64,000 nucleotides of DNA from Dehalococcoidia bacterium (GTDB lineage Bacteria > Chloroflexota > Dehalococcoidia > Tepidiformales > Tepidiformaceae), in NCBI GenBank assembly GCA_020853755.1, contig JADYYG010000031.1, positions 1-64,000 of the forward strand. The letters are read 5' to 3'. Positions within the stretch are counted from its first letter, which is position 1. Each line of letters begins with the position of its first letter. The position numbers and the translations under genes are program-made. This document shows, piece by piece, positions 11,568 through 19,180 of this stretch. The notes beneath the pieces were generated by a model, which did not search any database, was not told the origin of the DNA, and saw nothing but the letters and a program-made list of their open reading frames with translations.

Positions 11568-12727
11568 GCAGCGTCACCTACGGCTACGGCGGCAGCGCAC
11601 GAACCTCGGCGAGCGTCTGGCGAGGCTGGGACCGCTTCGACTACGTGATGGTCGCCACGGCCCTGGCGCTCGTTGCCGTGGGCCTCGTGCTCATCTACAG
11701 CGGTTCGCTGTCGTTCTACGAGGGTCCGCTCGCCAGTTTCCAGAGCCCGGTGTTCAAGCAGGTCATCTTCGCCTGCATCGGCATCGCCGGGATGCTCGCC
11801 GTCTCGAAGTTCGACTACCACTACCTGACGCACTACGCGTGGGTGCTGTACGGCATCGGCTGCGTCTCGCTCGTCGCTATCCTCGCCATCGGCCAGACAG
11901 CGTTCGGCTCGACTCGCTGGTTCGACCTCGGCCCCATCCAGGTCCAGCCATCCGAGTTCGCCAAGCTTGCGACCATCCTCGCCCTGGCTCGCTACTTCAG
12001 CGAACACGGCGGCGACGCCCGCGAGGTCCGCTCACTCCTCATTTCACTCGTCATCGTTGCTCCGGTGGCTGGCCTCGTGTTCGTCGAACCTGACCTTGGC
12101 ACGAGCATCGTCTTCTTCGCCATCTGGCTCGGCATCGTGGTCGTTGCCGGGGTGAAAACGAGCCACCTGATCGTCATGGGGGCGATCTTCATCGCCGTCT
12201 TCCCGTTCCTCTGGACCTTCGCGATAGCCGACTACCAGGTCGAACGCGTTTCGGTGCTGGTGGACTCGAACGAAGACGCGCTCGGCGCCGGCTACAACGT
12301 GAACCAGTCGAAGATCGCCGTCGGCTCCGGCGAATGGCTCGGCAAGGGGTTCACCAACGGTGACCAGACTCAGCTCGGTTACCTGAAGGTCGCCACGAAG
12401 GACTTCATCTTCAGCCTGCTGAGCGAGGAGTTCGGTTTTGCGGGCTGCATGGTGGTCTTCGGGCTGTTCATCCTGCTCCTGATGCGGGGGGTCCGCGCGG
12501 CGCAGATCGCTGGTGACACGGCGGGCCAGCTTGTGGCCGTTGGTATCGTTATGTTGATCTTGATGCAGACGTTCATCAACGTCGCCGTCAACCTCAGCAT
12601 CTTCCCGGTCACCGGCGTGCCGCTGCCGTTCATCAGCCAGGGCGGTTCGTCGCTCGTCAGCCTCTTTATCTCGCTCGGTATCCTTCAGAGTATCGTCATG
12701 CGGCACCGGGCCTACCGCCAGACCTGA
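11564..12727 (+). CDS. rodA: RodA, SEDS-family peptidoglycan glycosyltransferase
   Basis: 387 aa polytopic SEDS protein that polymerises lipid II for the elongasome. Ten or so membrane segments are visible, and the family block near the C terminus is clear (GVPLPFISQGGSSLVSLFI), as is IQVQPSEFAKL. The start MSSVTYGYGG overlaps the mrdA stop; the track ORF starting at 11312 is an out-of-frame read through mrdA and was trimmed. Assigned RodA rather than FtsW because of the mre operon context; the window's FtsW is in the dcw cluster at 58 kb. Confidence 0.95.
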   Translation: MSSVTYGYGGSARTSASVWRGWDRFDYVMVATALALVAVGLVLIYSGSLSFYEGPLASFQSPVFKQVIFACIGIAGMLAVSKFDYHYLTHYAWVLYGIGCVSLVAILAIGQTAFGSTRWFDLGPIQVQPSEFAKLATILALARYFSEHGGDAREVRSLLISLVIVAPVAGLVFVEPDLGTSIVFFAIWLGIVVVAGVKTSHLIVMGAIFIAVFPFLWTFAIADYQVERVSVLVDSNEDALGAGYNVNQSKIAVGSGEWLGKGFTNGDQTQLGYLKVATKDFIFSLLSEEFGFAGCMVVFGLFILLLMRGVRAAQIAGDTAGQLVAVGIVMLILMQTFINVAVNLSIFPVTGVPLPFISQGGSSLVSLFISLGILQSIVMRHRAYRQT

Positions 12728-12803
12728 CCTCGAACGCGACACGAGATGTCGCGATGGCCAGCAACGATCGACGGCTCGCGCCAACTGGCGCCGGAGGAAA
12801 TCA

Positions 12804-13697
12804 GTGACGAAACTCGCGGGCGAGGTCGCTCTCGTGGCTGGCGGCACGCGCGGCGCGGGCCGCGGGATCGCCGTCGCGCTGGGCGAGCAGGGGGCGACGG
12901 TCTACGTGACCGGCCGTTCCAGCCGCACCGCGGGCCGCTCCCCGATGGACCGGCCGGAGACCATCGAGGAGACCGCCGAACTGGTCACGGCTGCCGGTGG
13001 CGTCGGCATCTCTGTGCGAACGGACCATTCAGACCACGCGAGCGTTGCCGCCCTGGCAGCGCGCGTGAATGACGAACAAGCCGGCCGGCTCGACATCCTC
13101 GTCAATGACGTCTGGGGCGGCGACCCAATGGTCGACTGGGAGCACCCGTTCTGGGAACAGGAACTCGACACAGGCATTGGACTCCTTCGCCAGGCGCTCG
13201 AAACGCACATCATCACCAGTCACCACCTCGTGCCCCTGATGGTGGCGCGCGGTTCCGGGCTGGTGGTGGAGATAACGGATGGCGTGGAAACGCGCTACCG
13301 AGGGTCGTTCTACTACGACCTGGCGAAGGCGGGCGTGATCCGGCTGGCTGTCGCACAGGCCGGTGACCTCAAGAAGCACGGCGTCACCGCGGTCGCTGTC
13401 ACCCCGGGGTTCCTCCGCAGCGAAGCGATGCTCGACCACTTCGGCGTGACAGAGGCGAACTGGCGGGACGGCGTCGCGACGGACAAGGACTTCATCGCCT
13501 CCGAGACGCCGCTCTTCGTAGGCCGGGCGGTCGCCTCGCTCGCAGCCGACCCCGACCGGGCACGGTTCACCGGGCAAGCGCTGAGCTCCTGGGGTCTCTC
13601 GGACGAATACCCGTTTGTGGACCGCGATGGCACGCGGCCGCACTGGGGACGGCACTACGCCACCGCGTACCCGAACGGCTTCTTCGCGGACGACTAA
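12804..13697 (+). CDS. Short-chain dehydrogenase/reductase
   Basis: 297 aa classical-type SDR. It has the Rossmann glycine motif GGTRGAGRG near the N terminus, NADP-type TGRSSR after beta-2, an NDVWGG segment replacing the usual NNAG, and a YxxxK catalytic pair in YYDLAKAG. It starts with GTG preceded by GGAGGA at good spacing. The substrate is unknown. It lies between the mre operon and an enoyl-CoA hydratase-like gene, which fits general organic-acid or alcohol catabolism but does not define the reaction. Confidence 0.88.
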   Translation: MTKLAGEVALVAGGTRGAGRGIAVALGEQGATVYVTGRSSRTAGRSPMDRPETIEETAELVTAAGGVGISVRTDHSDHASVAALAARVNDEQAGRLDILVNDVWGGDPMVDWEHPFWEQELDTGIGLLRQALETHIITSHHLVPLMVARGSGLVVEITDGVETRYRGSFYYDLAKAGVIRLAVAQAGDLKKHGVTAVAVTPGFLRSEAMLDHFGVTEANWRDGVATDKDFIASETPLFVGRAVASLAADPDRARFTGQALSSWGLSDEYPFVDRDGTRPHWGRHYATAYPNGFFADD

Positions 13698-13710
13698 CAC
13701 CCCGGCCCCG

Positions 13711-13716
13711 TAGAAT
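13711..13716 (+). promoter_or_regulatory. -10-like TAGAAT before crotonase-fold gene
   Basis: TAGAAT in the gap after the SDR gene, about 31 nt before the GTG start, leaving room for the TGGAGA ribosome site. Confidence 0.4.
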
Positions 13717-13747
13717 GCGGCCACCTCACTCTCCTGGAGACCTGCCG

Positions 13748-14554
13748 GTGGCCTACGAAGCTATCCTCTATGACGTCGCTGAGGGCGTCGCGACGATCAC
13801 CCTCAACAAACCTGAGCGGCTCAACGCTTTCGACAACCAAATGCTGACCGAATGGGCCGACGCCATCGCGAAAGCCGACCACGACCGGGGCGTCGGTGCG
13901 GTCATCATCACCGGCGCCGGGCGCGGCTTCTGCAGCGGGATGAACGTCGCTGCCGAGGCCGGCGGTTCCGGGGTGCTTCGCACGCAGAGCACGGTGGCGG
14001 ACCGGCGCCACAGCCTGCGCGACAGCGTCCACGCTATCCCGCGGGCACTTATCCAACTGGAGAAGCCGTACATCGCGGCGATTAACGGCGCCGCCGCCGG
14101 CGCCGGCATGGACATGGCGAGCATGGCCGACATCCGCTTCGCCAGCAGCACCGCCCGGGTCGGGATGACGTACGTCCGCATGGGCCTCATCCCCGGCGAC
14201 GGCGGAACCTACACGCTGCCGCGGATCGTCGGCACGCAGCGAGCGCTGGACATGATCTGGTCGGGCAGAATGATCACCGCCCAGGAAGCGCTCGAAATCG
14301 GCTACGTGCTCGCCGTGTACGAACCCGACGAACTGATGCCGCGCGTCACCGAGTACGCCCGCCAGATTGCGAAGGGTCCGGGCGTCGCCGTCCAGCTTTC
14401 GAAGAAGCTCGTCTACCGCTCGGCGAACATCCCGTTCGACGAACACCTCGACATTGCCCAGATGGCCATGTTCGTGGCCCAATCCACCGACGACGCTCGC
14501 GAAGGTCCGCGTGCTTTCGTCGAGAAGCGTGAACCGCAGTTCAAGGGGTCTTAG
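13748..14554 (+). CDS. Enoyl-CoA hydratase/isomerase family protein
   Basis: 268 aa crotonase-fold protein. CoA-binding and oxyanion-hole motifs are visible (GRGFCSGMNV and NGAAAGAGMDMASMAD). By eye alignment the position of the classical hydratase Glu144 is a tyrosine (RVGMTYVRMG) and the second catalytic Glu region reads ALDMI, so simple 2-enoyl-CoA hydration is not assured. The start is the GTG of VAYEAILYD, with TGGAGA upstream; the ATG used in the track lies inside the TAGAAT promoter hexamer. The TAG stop lies in a 13-bp tandem duplication. Confidence 0.88.
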   Translation: MAYEAILYDVAEGVATITLNKPERLNAFDNQMLTEWADAIAKADHDRGVGAVIITGAGRGFCSGMNVAAEAGGSGVLRTQSTVADRRHSLRDSVHAIPRALIQLEKPYIAAINGAAAGAGMDMASMADIRFASSTARVGMTYVRMGLIPGDGGTYTLPRIVGTQRALDMIWSGRMITAQEALEIGYVLAVYEPDELMPRVTEYARQIAKGPGVAVQLSKKLVYRSANIPFDEHLDIAQMAMFVAQSTDDAREGPRAFVEKREPQFKGS

Positions 14555-14576
14555 ATTCGGGATTTAGATTCGGGAT
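14551..14576 (+). repeat. Tandem duplication of a 13-bp unit (TTAGATTCGGGAT x2)
   Basis: Two perfect head-to-tail copies of TTAGATTCGGGAT. The TAG stop of the upstream gene lies in the first copy. The unit is AT-rich compared with its surroundings. Confidence 0.9.
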
Positions 14577-14591
14577 TTTGGATTGCCCCGA

Positions 14592-14615
14592 CTCGTCCCC
14601 ACCTCGTGGGGTCGG
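14592..14615. other. Short hairpin (CCCCAC-CTC-GTGGGG) in the gap before the selenoprotein gene
   Basis: A perfect 6-bp GC stem with a 3-nt loop, slightly extended by flanking pairs. No T-run follows in either direction, so it is not a standard intrinsic terminator. It could insulate or stabilise the following mRNA. Confidence 0.5.
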
Positions 14616-14660
14616 AGGATGTGGGGAATTCAGGGTCCACTGTTGATTTGAGGTTTTTCG

Positions 14661-15116
14661 ATGACGCTTGAAGTTGGTAAACCCGCGCCTGCGTTTACGC
14701 TGCGCAACAAGAACCGCGAGGAGGTGACCCGCGAGTCGTTCCCCGGGAAGCACCTGGTCCTCGCGTTCTATCCACTCGCCTTCACCGGTGGCTGAACAAG
14801 CGAAATGACCGCCTTCCGAACCCACACCGATCGGTTCGTGGAGGCGAATGCCCAGGTCCTGGGCATTTCAGTTGATTCGTTTGCAGCCGCGGGGGAGTTC
14901 CAGGAGAAGCTTGGACTCGAGTTCCCGCTCGTCAGCGACTTCCCGAAGATGGCCACGGGCCGCGCCTTCGGCGTCTACAACGAGGACTTCGGGATCATGA
15001 ACCGGACAACCGTGGTCATCGACAAAGATGGGATCGTCCGCGGCATCCACGTCGAAGCGCGCGACTTCGAATCGCACCCGCTGAAGGCGCTCGAAATCCT
15101 CGTTACGCTCCAGTAG
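14661..15116 (+). CDS. Peroxiredoxin (AhpE/Bcp-like) with in-frame TGA at the peroxidatic cysteine: probable selenoprotein
   Basis: 151 aa if the TGA at 14793-14795 is read as selenocysteine. The track shows only the part after the TGA (14805-15116), but the frame is open from ATG 14661, preceded by TTGAGG, with no frame change. The product has the thioredoxin-fold start VGKPAPAFTLRNK, then PLAFTGG-U-TSEM, which matches the peroxiredoxin PxxxTxxC motif exactly with U45 at the peroxidatic position. The conserved active-site Arg is R115 (MNRTTVVID). There is no other Cys, so it would be a one-Sec enzyme needing an external thiol. A SECIS-like hairpin follows the TGA. The alternatives are a pseudogene or a TGC-to-TGA sequence error. 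It is convergent with rpe. Confidence 0.82.
14810..14846 (+). promoter_or_regulatory. Candidate bacterial SECIS hairpin inside the peroxiredoxin gene
   Basis: Bases 14810-14822 pair with 14833-14846 in a 13-bp stem with one bulged T and a 10-nt loop; the loop starts 27 nt after the TGA. An alternative inner fold (CCACACC with GGTTCGTGG) gives a GATC loop beginning with G, 33 nt after the TGA. Both spacings fall inside the range described for bacterial SECIS elements; the second also satisfies the G-at-loop-start rule. Confidence 0.6.
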
Positions 15117-15119
15117 CAG

Positions 15120-15782
15120 CTACGCCCGGACGGCGCGGCGCAGGTCGGCGATGTTCTCGGCGACGCTGCGCTGGTCGTTATAGACCGAGCTTCCGCAGAC
15201 GAGCACATTCGCGCCCGCATGGACGCACGATGCGATGTTCCCGGTCTTCACTCCCCCGTCGATCATCAGGTCGGCGGGGGAGCCTGCCTCGTCCAGCAGC
15301 CGGCGAATCCGCGCCACCTTGTCGAGCTGTTCCGGGATCATCTGCTGGCCGCCCCAACCGGGGTTGATGGTCATCACCATCACCTGGTCGACCGCGGGGA
15401 TGGACTCCTCGATGGCCGAAATCGAGGTCCCCGGGTTGATACAGACTCCGGCGCGCTTCCCGAGCCGCCGGATGGCGTCGAGCGTACGGTTGATGTGCGG
15501 CGAAACCTCGATGTGGACGTTGATGGTGTCGGCAGTGTCGGCGTACTGCTCGATGAGCCGCTCGGGTTCGACGCACATCAGGTGGAGGTCGAAGGGGAGG
15601 CGCGTCACCTTGCGCAGGGCATCCACGACCACCGCGCCGAAGGTGATATTCGGTACGAACCGCCCGTCCATGACGTCGAGATGGAGCATGTCGGCGCCAC
15701 CCAACTCGGCCGCACGTACTTCGTCGGCAAGCCGCCCGAAATCGGCGGTGAGGATGGATGGCGCGATCTTCACGGTGGTCAC
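15120..15782 (-). CDS. rpe: Ribulose-phosphate 3-epimerase
   Basis: 220 aa TIM barrel that interconverts ribulose 5-phosphate and xylulose 5-phosphate in the pentose phosphate pathway. Family motifs are strong: APSILTADFGRL, HLDVMDGRFVPNITFG, DLHLMC, MTINPGWGGQ and DLMIDGGV. It starts with GTG (MTTVKIAP), 6 nt after a TAGAAT, suggesting a leaderless mRNA. It is convergent with the peroxiredoxin gene (3 nt apart) and divergent from degV. Confidence 0.96.
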   Translation of the reverse strand: MTTVKIAPSILTADFGRLADEVRAAELGGADMLHLDVMDGRFVPNITFGAVVVDALRKVTRLPFDLHLMCVEPERLIEQYADTADTINVHIEVSPHINRTLDAIRRLGKRAGVCINPGTSISAIEESIPAVDQVMVMTINPGWGGQQMIPEQLDKVARIRRLLDEAGSPADLMIDGGVKTGNIASCVHAGANVLVCGSSVYNDQRSVAENIADLRRAVRA

Positions 15783-15788
15783 GGGAAC

Positions 15789-15794
15789 ATTCTA
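15789..15794 (-). promoter_or_regulatory. -10-like TAGAAT 6 nt before rpe start
   Basis: TAGAAT on the minus strand ends 6 nt before the rpe GTG, compatible with a leaderless transcript. Confidence 0.6.
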
Positions 15795-15814
15795 CGGGCT
15801 TTCGTAACGGCCGT

Positions 15815-15820
15815 TATACT
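15815..15820 (+). promoter_or_regulatory. -10-like TATACT before degV
   Basis: TATACT 25 nt upstream of the degV ATG in the rpe/degV divergent gap. No -35 consensus is seen. Confidence 0.5.
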
Positions 15821-15845
15821 ATCCCGCGTAGACACCTGAACATTT

Positions 15846-16685
15846 ATGGCCATTCGCATTGTCACCGACTCCACCTGTGATCTCCCGCCGGCGCTTATCC
15901 AGGCGAGCGGTATCACTGTCGTGCCGCTCACGGTGTTCTTCGATGACGCGCCATTCCTCGATTCGGTGGAGATCACGGCGGATGAGTTCTACGTCCGCCT
16001 TTCAGAGTCCCGGACGCTGCCGCGGACCAGCCAGCCATCCGTCGAACTGTTCCGCGAGGCCTACGAACGCTGCGGAGCGGACGGTGACGAAGTTGTCTCC
16101 ATCCACCTGTCCTCGAAACTTTCCGGTACGCTGAACGCGGCCTCCGTGGCGCGTGAGGAAGTTTCGCCCGGCGTCCACGTCGACCTCATCGACTCCTACA
16201 ACGTGAGCCTTGGCCTCGGACTCATCGTCCTCGAAGCGGCCCACGCGGCGAACACCGGTGCCGGACTCGCGGAGGTGGTCGCCACCGCCCGGCGGGCGAT
16301 GGACCGCGTGTCCGTACACGTTGCTGTGGACACGCTCGAATACCTCCAGAAGGGCGGCCGCATCGGCCGGGCGCGGTCGTTCCTCGGGTCGGTCCTCAGC
16401 ATCAAGCCGATCCTCCATGTCGAAGACGGCGAAGTGGCGCCGTTCGAACGCGTGCGCACCCGTGCGAAAGCGGTCGAGCGCATCTTCGAGATTGCCTCGT
16501 CGATGGCACGGACGAAGACGCTGTTCGTCGCCTGCTCTGGGAACGACGACGAGGCGCGAGAACTGATCGAGCGGCTTCGGCCCGTGTTGCCGCACACCGA
16601 CATCATCCTCGGGCAACTCGGTCCGGTTGTGGGCGTGTATGCCGGGCCCAACGCGCTCGGCATCGCCGCCCTGGAACGCGAGTGA
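15846..16685 (+). CDS. DegV family fatty-acid-binding protein
   Basis: 279 aa. DegV/FakB-type lipid-binding protein; FakB members present fatty acids to the kinase FakA for phospholipid synthesis. It opens with the family signature IRIVTDSTCDLPPAL, followed by VVPLTVFFDD, SRTLPRTSQPS and the C-terminal PVVGVYAGPNALGI. No fakA-like DhaL gene was recognised next to it, so the exact partner is unknown. Its TGA overlaps the GTG of recG. Confidence 0.92.
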   Translation: MAIRIVTDSTCDLPPALIQASGITVVPLTVFFDDAPFLDSVEITADEFYVRLSESRTLPRTSQPSVELFREAYERCGADGDEVVSIHLSSKLSGTLNAASVAREEVSPGVHVDLIDSYNVSLGLGLIVLEAAHAANTGAGLAEVVATARRAMDRVSVHVAVDTLEYLQKGGRIGRARSFLGSVLSIKPILHVEDGEVAPFERVRTRAKAVERIFEIASSMARTKTLFVACSGNDDEARELIERLRPVLPHTDIILGQLGPVVGVYAGPNALGIAALERE

Positions 16686-19162
16686 CTGCCGTGCGCTCCG
16701 CCGACGACACCGCCCGCCTGAGGCGGGTGTTCGAAATGGAGCGAGACCGCGGCTGCGACAACAAGACCGTCGTGGGCGGTCTCGACCGGATGCTCATCCA
16801 GATGGCCGAAGATGGCCTCATCACGCCGGCGTCGGCGCTCGGAAGGCAGTTCAAGGCGTTGCAGCCCGGCGGGTACCGCTCCCTGGGCGAAGCCGAGCGC
16901 CAGGGCTGGATCGAAGGGGCGATCGCCGTCCTCGGCGCGCGTTCCGCACAGCCGCCGACGGGCGCTCCTGCGAGGAGGCCACAACCAGCACGGCGGCGGC
17001 CCGCGCCGCAGCGCACCGACGACGACGACGCTTCGGCCCCTGCGGTCGGTGGCGTGCTGCGCCTCGACTCGCCCGTCTCGAAGCTGCCGGGCGTCGGCAA
17101 AGCGGCGGCCGAACGGTTCGCAAAGCTCGGCGTCGAGACGGCGGCTGATGCTGTGTTCCTCTTCCCCCGGCGGTTCAACGACTTCACCGACGTCCGCAAG
17201 ATCAATGAACTTCGGCCCGGGAGCCACCCGCAGACCGTTGTGGGAACCGTCTTCAGTGTTGGCGAAGTACGATTCGGACGCCGTGCCCGAGGATCCCAGG
17301 CAGTAATTACAGACGGCTCGGGGATGCTCAAGGCGATGTGGTGGAACATGCCGTACGTCGCCCGTGGCCTGCCGGAGGGAGCACGGGTGGTGCTCTCCGG
17401 GAAGGTGCGCGACTACCGCGGCCGCCTCCAGATGGAGAACCCCGAGTACGAAGTCTTCGACGAAGAGACGATGCGCGCTGGGAAGATGGTCCCCGTGTAC
17501 CCCGCGACGAACGGTCTCGGGCAGCGCACCATCCGCCGCGCCGTCAAAGCAGCGGTCGACCAGCTCGCCGCGCAGGTCAACGACCCTATCCCGGAGGCTG
17601 CACGGAAGAGCCGCAACCTCCCGCCGGTCAACGCGGCCATCGGCGCGTACCACTACCCGACGGACTACGCCGAAGCCGAGCGCGCCCGCCAGCGCATCGC
17701 CCTTGGAGAGTTCGCCGCGGTGCAGGCGGCCGTCCTCATGCGCCGCGCGGAATGGCAGGAAGGCAACGTGGCCCCACCATTCTCGCTGGCAGAAGAGCGC
17801 GAGGGGTTCCTTCGCTCGCTGCCGTTCGGGCTGACCGGCGCGCAGGCCCGGTGCCTCGACGAAATCGACCGTGACCTCGCGGGGCCGCACCCGATGCTGC
17901 GCCTGCTCCAGGGCGACGTTGGCTCAGGCAAGACGGTCGTGGCCTTCGCAGCCATGCTCGCGGCGGTCCGGGCCGGATACCAGGCGGCTCTCATGGCCCC
18001 GACTGAGATCCTCGCCGAACAACACTACCGCTCGCTTGCGCGCCTCCTCGGCGGCGACGAGGTTTCGCCGCTCGCCGGGATGTTTGCGCCGCCCTGGGCG
18101 AAACAACCGCTCCGCGCTGTGCTCCTCACCGGTTCGCTCACCGCCGGGCAGAAGGCCCAGGTGCGCGGGGATGCGGCCCACGGCGGCGCCGACATCGTCA
18201 TCGGCACGCACGCCCTCCTCGAAGACGGCATGGAGATGCCGCGGCTCGGCCTGGCGGTAGTCGACGAGCAGCACCGCTTCGGCGTCCTCCAGCGCGCGAA
18301 ACTTCGCCAGAAGGGGATGAACCCCCACCTCCTGGTGATGACCGCGACGCCGATCCCGCGAACGCTGGCGCTGACCGTCTACGGGGACCTCGAAGTCTCG
18401 ACAATCGACGAGATGCCACCCGGGCGGCTGCCTATCCGCACACGCTGGTACCAGCCCGGCGAGCGCGACGCTGCCTACACCTTCCTTCGCAAGCAACTCG
18501 ACGCGGGGGAGCAGGTCTACGTCATTTGCCCGCTGGTCGAAGAGTCCGAAACGCTCGACGCCCGCTCGGCCGAAGAGGAATACGAGCGCCTCCGCCATGG
18601 ACCGCTGCACGGCTACTCGGTCGAACTGCTGCACGGCCGCATGTCCGGCAAGATGAAGGACGACATCATGGGCCGCTTCGGACGGAACGAAGTGCAGGTC
18701 CTCGTCTCGACGAGCGTCATCGAGGTCGGCATCGACGTACCCAATGCCACGGTCATCGTCATCGAAGGCGCCGAGCGGTTCGGGTTGAGCCAGTTGCACC
18801 AGTTCCGTGGGCGCGTCGGACGTTCTTCGAAGCAGAGCTACTGTCTGCTCTTCAGTACCGAGGAGGACCCGGGACCGGAAGCCCGCGAACGCCTCGAAGC
18901 GATGTGCGAGACGACTGACGGGTTCGCACTCGCCGAGGTCGACCTCCAGATGCGCGGTGAAGGCGAGACGTGGGGCCGCCTGCAGAGCGGGACGAACACG
19001 ATGTTACGCGTCGCCCGCCTGACCGACCGCGACATCCTGCTCCAGGGGCGCGAGATCGCGCGCGAGGTCCTGGCGCGCGACCCGAAGCTCCAGAAGCCCG
19101 AAAACCACCCGCTGGCGGCTGCCGCGAAGCCATTCCTCGAACGCGCGACCGAAGCGAATTAG
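16682..19162 (+). CDS. recG: ATP-dependent DNA helicase RecG
   Basis: 826 aa branch-migration helicase that remodels stalled forks and Holliday junctions. The first about 130 residues are an extra N-terminal region with a low-complexity linker (PARRPQPARRR). Then come the HhH/wedge domain (LPGVGKAAAERFAKLG), helicase motif I (QGDVGSGKTVVA), DEQH box (VVDEQHRFG), motif III (MTATPIPRTLA), and motifs V-VI (STSVIEVGIDVPNA ... QFRGRVGRS). It is somewhat longer than common RecG because of the N-terminal part. The GTG start overlaps the degV stop (GTGA). Confidence 0.96.
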   Translation: MTAVRSADDTARLRRVFEMERDRGCDNKTVVGGLDRMLIQMAEDGLITPASALGRQFKALQPGGYRSLGEAERQGWIEGAIAVLGARSAQPPTGAPARRPQPARRRPAPQRTDDDDASAPAVGGVLRLDSPVSKLPGVGKAAAERFAKLGVETAADAVFLFPRRFNDFTDVRKINELRPGSHPQTVVGTVFSVGEVRFGRRARGSQAVITDGSGMLKAMWWNMPYVARGLPEGARVVLSGKVRDYRGRLQMENPEYEVFDEETMRAGKMVPVYPATNGLGQRTIRRAVKAAVDQLAAQVNDPIPEAARKSRNLPPVNAAIGAYHYPTDYAEAERARQRIALGEFAAVQAAVLMRRAEWQEGNVAPPFSLAEEREGFLRSLPFGLTGAQARCLDEIDRDLAGPHPMLRLLQGDVGSGKTVVAFAAMLAAVRAGYQAALMAPTEILAEQHYRSLARLLGGDEVSPLAGMFAPPWAKQPLRAVLLTGSLTAGQKAQVRGDAAHGGADIVIGTHALLEDGMEMPRLGLAVVDEQHRFGVLQRAKLRQKGMNPHLLVMTATPIPRTLALTVYGDLEVSTIDEMPPGRLPIRTRWYQPGERDAAYTFLRKQLDAGEQVYVICPLVEESETLDARSAEEEYERLRHGPLHGYSVELLHGRMSGKMKDDIMGRFGRNEVQVLVSTSVIEVGIDVPNATVIVIEGAERFGLSQLHQFRGRVGRSSKQSYCLLFSTEEDPGPEARERLEAMCETTDGFALAEVDLQMRGEGETWGRLQSGTNTMLRVARLTDRDILLQGREIAREVLARDPKLQKPENHPLAAAAKPFLERATEAN

Positions 19163-19166
19163 CCCG

Positions 19167-19172
19167 TAGAAT
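19167..19172 (+). promoter_or_regulatory. -10-like TAGAAT 8 nt before the 19181 gene
   Basis: TAGAAT ends 8 nt before the GTG start, fitting a leaderless transcript. Confidence 0.6.
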
Positions 19173-19180
19173 CCGCGCCC

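Noticed and set aside
14793-14830. Frameshift or pseudogene explanation for the split peroxiredoxin
   Set aside because: Both parts are in the same frame, the protein is otherwise intact, and the TGA hits exactly the catalytic Cys; a frameshift is excluded, though a single-base sequence error is not.
16196-17890. Long minus-strand ORF (564 aa) opposite degV/recG
   Set aside because: Arg/Pro/Ala/His-rich translation with no motif, fully antisense to well-supported genes; a GC-rich shadow. The same applies to other long antisense ORFs such as 1497-2498 (+), 2630-3655 (+), 22002-23450 (-), 40398-41762 (+), 42506-43951 (-), 55056-56810 (+) and 58710-60236 (+).
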